From: an uncultured Verrucomicrobiota bacterium
Lineage (GTDB): Bacteria > Verrucomicrobiota > Verrucomicrobiae > Opitutales > Opitutaceae
NCBI GenBank assembly: GCA_946481225.1
Contig: CAMLNJ010000140.1
Location: 1 to 7,363 of the forward strand
Reading direction: 5' to 3'
DNA length: 7,363 bases
Positions within the stretch are counted from its first letter, which is position 1, and the number at the start of each line of letters is the position of its first letter. A model generated the notes under the pieces. The model worked only from the letters and a program-made list of their open reading frames with translations. It did not search any database and was not told the origin of the DNA. This document shows positions 6,300 through 7,363 of this stretch, piece by piece. The translations under genes and the position numbers were made by a program.

Positions 6300-7273
6300 G
6301 CCCTGTCCGTATCACCGTTCTCGCCGGCGGCGTTTCTTCCGAGCGCGAGGTTTCCCTCGGCTCCGGCGCCGCCTCGGCCGCCGCGCTCGCCCGCCTCTGG
6401 CCCACGCGCCTGATCGACGTGAAATCCGACGCGCTTCCCGCCGGCCTCGATCCCGCCCGCGACGTCGTTTTTTCCACCCTCCACGGCACCTTCGGCGAGG
6501 ACGGCGGCATGCAGCGTCTCCTCGACGCCGCCGGCATCGCCTACGCCGGCTGCGACGCCGCCTCGTCCGCGCTCACGATGGACAAGGCCGCGACCAAGCG
6601 CGCCGCCGCCTCGGCCGGGGTGAACGTCGCGCCGGACCGCACGTTCGCCGTGCCTGCCGCGATCCCGGAACGTAGCGGGAGCATCTTGCTCCCGTCCGCT
6701 GTCCCCACTGCCGACGAGTTGATCGCCGCCCTCGGCTCCGAGCGCATCGTCCTCAAACCCAACGACCAAGGGTCCTCCGTCGGCCTCGCCCTGCCCGAGG
6801 ATCGCGCCGCGCTCGCCGCCGCGCTCGCCGCGCTTGCGCCCGGCAACTGGATCGCCGAGCCGCGCCTCGTCGGGCGCGAGTTGTCCGTCGGCGTTCTGGG
6901 CGGCAAGGCCATGGGCATCGTCGAGATTCGCCCCCGCTCCGGCGTCTACGATTTCGCGAGCAAATACACCAAGGGCGCCACGGAGTATCTGGCCCCCGCG
7001 CCTATCTCCGACGCCGCCACCGCCGCGGTCCGCGCGGCGGCCGAGAAAGCCTTCGCCGCCTGCGCTTGCCGCGACTACGCGCGCGTCGATTTCATCCTCG
7101 TGAGCGATTCGGCGTTTTTCCTGCTGGAAATAAACACGCTCCCCGGCATGAAGGAAACCAGTCTTCTGCCGATGAGCGCGCGTTGCGCGGGGCTCGATTT
7201 CACCGGACTGGTCGGGGAGTTGGTAAAACCCGCCGTGCGTCGTCTTCAGGAAACCGTCCGTCCTTCCGCGTAG
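6296..7273 (+). CDS. ddl: D-alanine--D-alanine ligase
   Basis: The product has 325 residues from ATG 6296. The frame is open upstream, but this Met directly precedes the first strand and the GGVSSEREVS loop, so it is the likely start. Ddl is the cytoplasmic ATP-grasp enzyme that joins two D-Ala for MurF. Seen: GGVSSEREVS (11-20) with catalytic Glu17, LHGTFGEDGG (62-71), DKAATKR (96-102), ATP-binding VLKPNDQGSSVG (152-163), RELSVGVLGG (194-203), YDFASKY (218-224) with Lys223 and Tyr224 matching E. coli Lys215 and Tyr216, RVDF (263-266), and LLEINTLPGMKETSLLP (276-292) with metal-binding Glu278/Asn280 and Ser289 matching Ser281. The Glu-Ser-Tyr set is complete. PGMKETS replaces the common PGMT.HS. 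Residues about 125-137 look like an insertion carrying a DNA palindrome. No Shine-Dalgarno is visible; the ATG overlaps the mini-ORF stop. Confidence 0.96.
   Translation: MSPVRITVLAGGVSSEREVSLGSGAASAAALARLWPTRLIDVKSDALPAGLDPARDVVFSTLHGTFGEDGGMQRLLDAAGIAYAGCDAASSALTMDKAATKRAAASAGVNVAPDRTFAVPAAIPERSGSILLPSAVPTADELIAALGSERIVLKPNDQGSSVGLALPEDRAALAAALAALAPGNWIAEPRLVGRELSVGVLGGKAMGIVEIRPRSGVYDFASKYTKGATEYLAPAPISDAATAAVRAAAEKAFAACACRDYARVDFILVSDSAFFLLEINTLPGMKETSLLPMSARCAGLDFTGLVGELVKPAVRRLQETVRPSA
6675..6695 (+). repeat. Perfect short palindrome (hairpin) inside ddl
   Basis: CGGGAGCA (6676-6683), loop TCT, TGCTCCCG (6687-6694) form a perfect 8-bp stem, extendable by a G-T pair at 6675/6695. It encodes part of residues 125-137 (ERSGSILLPSAVP), between a strand and the ATP-binding VLKP, a length-variable spot in Ddl proteins. 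This stretch uses GGG, TTG and A/T-ending codons unlike its surroundings. It looks like a small palindromic element inserted in frame. Confidence 0.65.
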
Positions 7274-7282
7274 CCGCTTGCC

Positions 7283-7363
7283 GTGAACCACGTCCCGATC
7301 CTTCCGCAGACCGCCCCCACCTGGCGCGACACCGTCGCCCCGGAGGCCGCGCCGCGTCCGCGC
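7283..7363 (+). CDS. Start of next dcw gene, probably ftsQ (27 codons, cut by window end)
   Basis: GTG 7283 follows the ddl stop by 9 bases, in the same frame, and stays open to the window end. The 27 residues (starting MNHVPILPQTAPTWRD) form a Pro/Ala/Arg-rich, soluble N-terminus, as expected before the single membrane helix of FtsQ/DivIB, a divisome scaffold. The assignment rests on the usual ddl-ftsQ order; no FtsQ domain is visible, and no Shine-Dalgarno precedes the GTG. A different gene or a later start is possible. Confidence 0.5.
   Translation, partial: MNHVPILPQTAPTWRDTVAPEAAPRPR

Noticed and set aside
3661..6537. A 958-codon open frame on the - strand opposite murC-murB and ddl
   Set aside because: Its translation is Gly/Ala/Glu/Arg/Asp-rich without recognisable motifs. 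Long antisense frames are expected where coding-strand codons end in C or G, and the + strand carries complete MurC, MurB and Ddl motif sets.

Overview
The window is a GC-rich stretch of a division and cell wall (dcw) gene cluster with every gene on the + strand. In order it holds the 3' end of murD, a LysM-repeat envelope protein, ftsW, murG, a fused murC-murB, a possible 50-codon mini-ORF built on a palindromic repeat, ddl, and the first 27 codons of what is by position probably ftsQ. GC is very high and codons mostly end in C or G. The fused MurC-MurB, the LysM gene between murD and ftsW, and the variant FtsW and MurB motifs suggest a Verrucomicrobia-type bacterium, perhaps Opitutaceae. That placement is inference from remembered gene order and was not tested by any search.

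Layout: 1-273 murD C-terminus; 274-325 a short gap that is the most AT-rich spot and the only candidate promoter; 326-1393 LysM protein; 1394-1445 a short gap; 1446-2603 ftsW; 2600-3811 murG; 3808-6150 murC-murB; 6151-6295 a repeat-bearing spacer carrying the mini-ORF at 6147-6299; 6296-7273 ddl; 7283-7363 start of the next gene. ftsW/murG and murG/murC-murB join by 4-base ATGA overlaps, which indicates one transcript with coupled translation. No stretch longer than 150 bases lacks a gene, and I saw no tRNA, rRNA, CRISPR array, insertion sequence or convincing terminator.

The genes cover most of the route from UDP-MurNAc to lipid II and its polymerisation. MurB makes UDP-MurNAc and MurC adds L-Ala, here in one polypeptide. 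MurD adds D-Glu, Ddl supplies D-Ala-D-Ala, MurG makes lipid II, and FtsW polymerises it at the septum, where FtsQ would scaffold the divisome. The LysM protein would bind the finished wall.

The most unusual signals are around ddl. A palindromic repeat sits between murC-murB and ddl. The mini-ORF across it has the only strong Shine-Dalgarno sequence I see at any start in the window, and it overlaps both neighbours by 4 bases (GTGA and ATGA), as a translational relay would. Inside ddl, a perfect 8-bp hairpin lies in an apparent in-frame insertion of about 13 codons, resembling palindromic elements that spread into coding genes.
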